From: a virus
DNA: 37,613 bases
Strand: one strand, 5' to 3'
IMG/VR virus record: IMGVR_UViG_3300010151_000046
Location: 1-37,613 of that record
The translations under genes were made by a program, and so were the position numbers. Below are positions 36,536 through 37,613 of this stretch, one piece after another. The stretch's first letter is position 1; each line of letters begins with the position of its first letter. Under the pieces are notes generated by a model, which saw only the letters and a list, made by a program, of their open reading frames with translations, did no database searches and was not told where the DNA came from.

Positions 36536-36828
36536 TATGTAGCCTCTCCGCTATCTTGTAACATATCGAAAATATCAGCTTTATCGTCTTCCGACAAGCC
36601 CGTTGAAGTCAATTGGTTTTTTTGTATCAAAGAGGATATCTTAACTAATTGCTCGTTAGATCTTTGAAGAGTTTCTACATATTTTGCTGCTGTTTGGCCA
36701 ACATATTTATGGTGCTCTTCATTTTTTCCGATATAGCGAATTACATCATCAAGGAGTTCTTTAGTGATATCCCTGTCTTCTTTGATGTTTTTAATTGCTT
36801 CTTCAAGATAGTGATCAAGATTCTTCAT
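36535..36828 (-). CDS. Small acidic helical protein of unknown function
   Basis: A 97-residue, mostly helical protein rich in Glu, Lys, Asp and Leu (HYLEEAIKNIKEDRDITKEL, then YVETLQRSNEQLVKISSL). It may form a short coiled coil between residues 45 and 75. The C-terminus SEDDKADIFDMLQDSGEAT is acidic with a hydrophobic DIFDML core, which loosely recalls sliding-clamp-binding tails of the T4 late transcription proteins gp33 and gp55. The start overlaps the stop of the gp55-like gene (ATGA) and AAAGGAG lies just upstream, so the two proteins are made together. A gp33-like co-activator is a possibility suggested by context only; I do not recognise sequence homology. It could equally be a small tail chaperone. 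Confidence 0.75.
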   Translation of the reverse strand: MKNLDHYLEEAIKNIKEDRDITKELLDDVIRYIGKNEEHHKYVGQTAAKYVETLQRSNEQLVKISSLIQKNQLTSTGLSEDDKADIFDMLQDSGEAT

Positions 36829-37556
36829 AAGTCTCCTTTATCCCATTTAACTTTAAATACCTTATACTTTGTGCGCATTTTATTAAGATTGTTAACAATC
36901 TGTTTTGTGTTAAGCCCAGTTATTTCTCTCAGGTATAAATAAATAGCTTTCTTATTGAAAATTTCTATATCATCACAGCTTTCCATTAAAATTTTAACTG
37001 CTTCCAAGACTTTTCTTTCGTTGTCCTTCATTTTCTCATAATCCCAAGAGTCTACCTCCGTCGACAGCATCTGCCAGAACTCCTTTTGAACCCTGTCTTT
37101 ATAATATGGGTTTTTTACAGAAATATGCTTTAATTCAAGCTCCCTTGAAATCTCACTTAGGTGTACCTCCTGCTTGAGCCTTTTGCTCTTTCTTTTAACT
37201 TTGTGAATAAACCAATTTTTTGTTATGACACTGAAATAAGAAAATGCCTTTGAGCCCTTATTGGGATCATACTTGTCAAGAATTGTAACCAGCCATACCT
37301 TACATTCATCTCTCAAAGATTCAATGTTTGGTAAGCTTGTAAATTTATAAGTAAAAACAATCTTATCAACCATTTCATTAAATGCCGGTCCGATAAAATC
37401 TCTATACAATACAGTTCTTTCTCTAGCGCTTTCGGTTTTTACATAAGCAACTATTGCATCTTCATGGACTTGCGTAAAATACAGTCTCTTAGTTTTTGCC
37501 TTTTTTCTACGCGGTTTCGGACTCTTCGGCCTCGTCGTGTTCGTCTCTTTCGCCAT
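36825..37556 (-). CDS. 55: gp55-like RNA polymerase sigma factor for late transcription
   Basis: A 243-residue protein from the ATG at 37556, longer than T4 gp55 (185 residues) because of a Lys/Arg/Pro-rich N-terminal tail (about residues 1-25). The sigma region 2 core is clear: KYDPNKGSKAFSYFSVITKN then WFIHKVKRKSKRLKQE, matching the FDPxKxxxxFSYF signature of T4-like gp55. Gp55 binds host RNA polymerase core and, with gp33 and the sliding clamp gp45, directs it to late promoters of virion genes. GAGGAGG ends nine bases before this ATG, preferred over the in-frame TTG at 37565, which would overlap the binding site. It overlaps the upstream acidic reading frame by about 50 bases and the next gene by four. 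It heads the virion gene block it would activate. Confidence 0.87.
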   Translation of the reverse strand: MAKETNTTRPKSPKPRRKKAKTKRLYFTQVHEDAIVAYVKTESARERTVLYRDFIGPAFNEMVDKIVFTYKFTSLPNIESLRDECKVWLVTILDKYDPNKGSKAFSYFSVITKNWFIHKVKRKSKRLKQEVHLSEISRELELKHISVKNPYYKDRVQKEFWQMLSTEVDSWDYEKMKDNERKVLEAVKILMESCDDIEIFNKKAIYLYLREITGLNTKQIVNNLNKMRTKYKVFKVKWDKGDL

Positions 37557-37611
37557 CAATGCCAACCTCCTCTTCTTCTTCTGTTAAATAAATAATTTCA
37601 TCGAATTTCTC
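37507..37611 (-). CDS. C-terminal end of an upstream gene, acidic tail (partial)
   Basis: Entering at the right edge, one minus-strand frame stays open for 34 codons to TAG at 37509-37507; the other two frames close within 35 bases. The encoded tail is strongly acidic: EKFDEIIYLTEEEEEVG followed by ERDEHDEAEESETA. An acidic end like this is plausible for a phage protein but too short to identify. It overlaps the gp55-like gene by 50 bases, where the two frames encode opposite charge. The start lies outside the window. Confidence 0.55.
   Translation of the reverse strand, partial: EKFDEIIYLTEEEEEVGIDGERDEHDEAEESETA
37566..37572 (-). promoter_or_regulatory. Ribosome binding site that decides the gp55-like start
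   Basis: Minus-strand GAGGAGG at 37572-37566 lies nine bases before the ATG at 37556. The alternative TTG at 37565 directly abuts it, leaving no spacing, so the ATG is the better start. The site also encodes Glu codons of the overlapping acidic frame. Confidence 0.7.
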
Positions 37612-37613
37612 CA

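Noticed and set aside
37557-37565. TTG at 37565 as the start of the gp55-like gene
   Set aside because: It abuts the GAGGAGG site with no spacing, while the ATG at 37556 is at an ideal distance.
1-37613. CRISPR arrays, tRNA genes, insertion sequences, defence or toxin-antitoxin genes
   Set aside because: No regularly spaced repeats, cloverleaf sequences, transposase motifs or defence-type domains were seen on either strand; gaps are too short to hold most of these.

Overview
The window is a gene-dense segment of a tailed double-stranded DNA phage with a contractile, T4-type tail (Caudoviricetes, T4-like superfamily). The evidence is a gp25-family baseplate wedge protein directly followed by a gp6/baseplate J-like wedge protein, a gp55-type late sigma factor, a tail-tip M23 peptidase, and a run of very large virion-type proteins. 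Every supported gene lies on the minus strand, so transcription runs from the high to the low coordinate end. Genes are packed with ATGA or TAATG overlaps or gaps under 80 bases; no stretch over 300 bases lacks a gene. I see no tRNA, rRNA, CRISPR array, insertion sequence, integrase or host gene. The host cannot be named; the large adhesion-like proteins and moderately AT-rich sequence (by eye) fit an environmental or marine phage.

Layout in transcription order. (1) 37613-36535: the acidic end of an unknown gene, the gp55-like late sigma factor and a small helical protein. (2) 36535-26546: tail tip and baseplate: an M23 peptidase with a possible OB-like segment, a separate beta-helix-like spike protein, a 2425-residue structural protein, and gp25. 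(3) 26513-13172: gp6, a DNRLRE-like protein carrying an inserted domain, and a 3160-residue protein with an N-terminal LamG-like lectin fold. (4) 13168-1514: six further virion-type proteins, including two that share an N-terminal domain and two that share a C-terminal domain. (5) 1490-1: a RuvC-like resolvase and the first 309 codons of a zinc-finger/Toprim DNA primase that runs off the left edge.

Two regulatory modes are visible. The resolvase and primase each have an almost perfect host-type promoter (TTGACA, 17-base spacer, TATAGT or TATAAT with an extended TGn), whose -35 hexamer sits in the last codons of the gene upstream. In the virion block an ACTATTTA motif recurs 16-21 bases before start codons in three of the four largest gaps and is a candidate late promoter or RNA signal. 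The gp55-like factor is the natural reader of late promoters. The main leads are the split tail spike, the twin promoters with an apparently leaderless resolvase mRNA, the ACTATTTA motif, the domain inserted in the DNRLRE-like protein, and the unassigned giant proteins.
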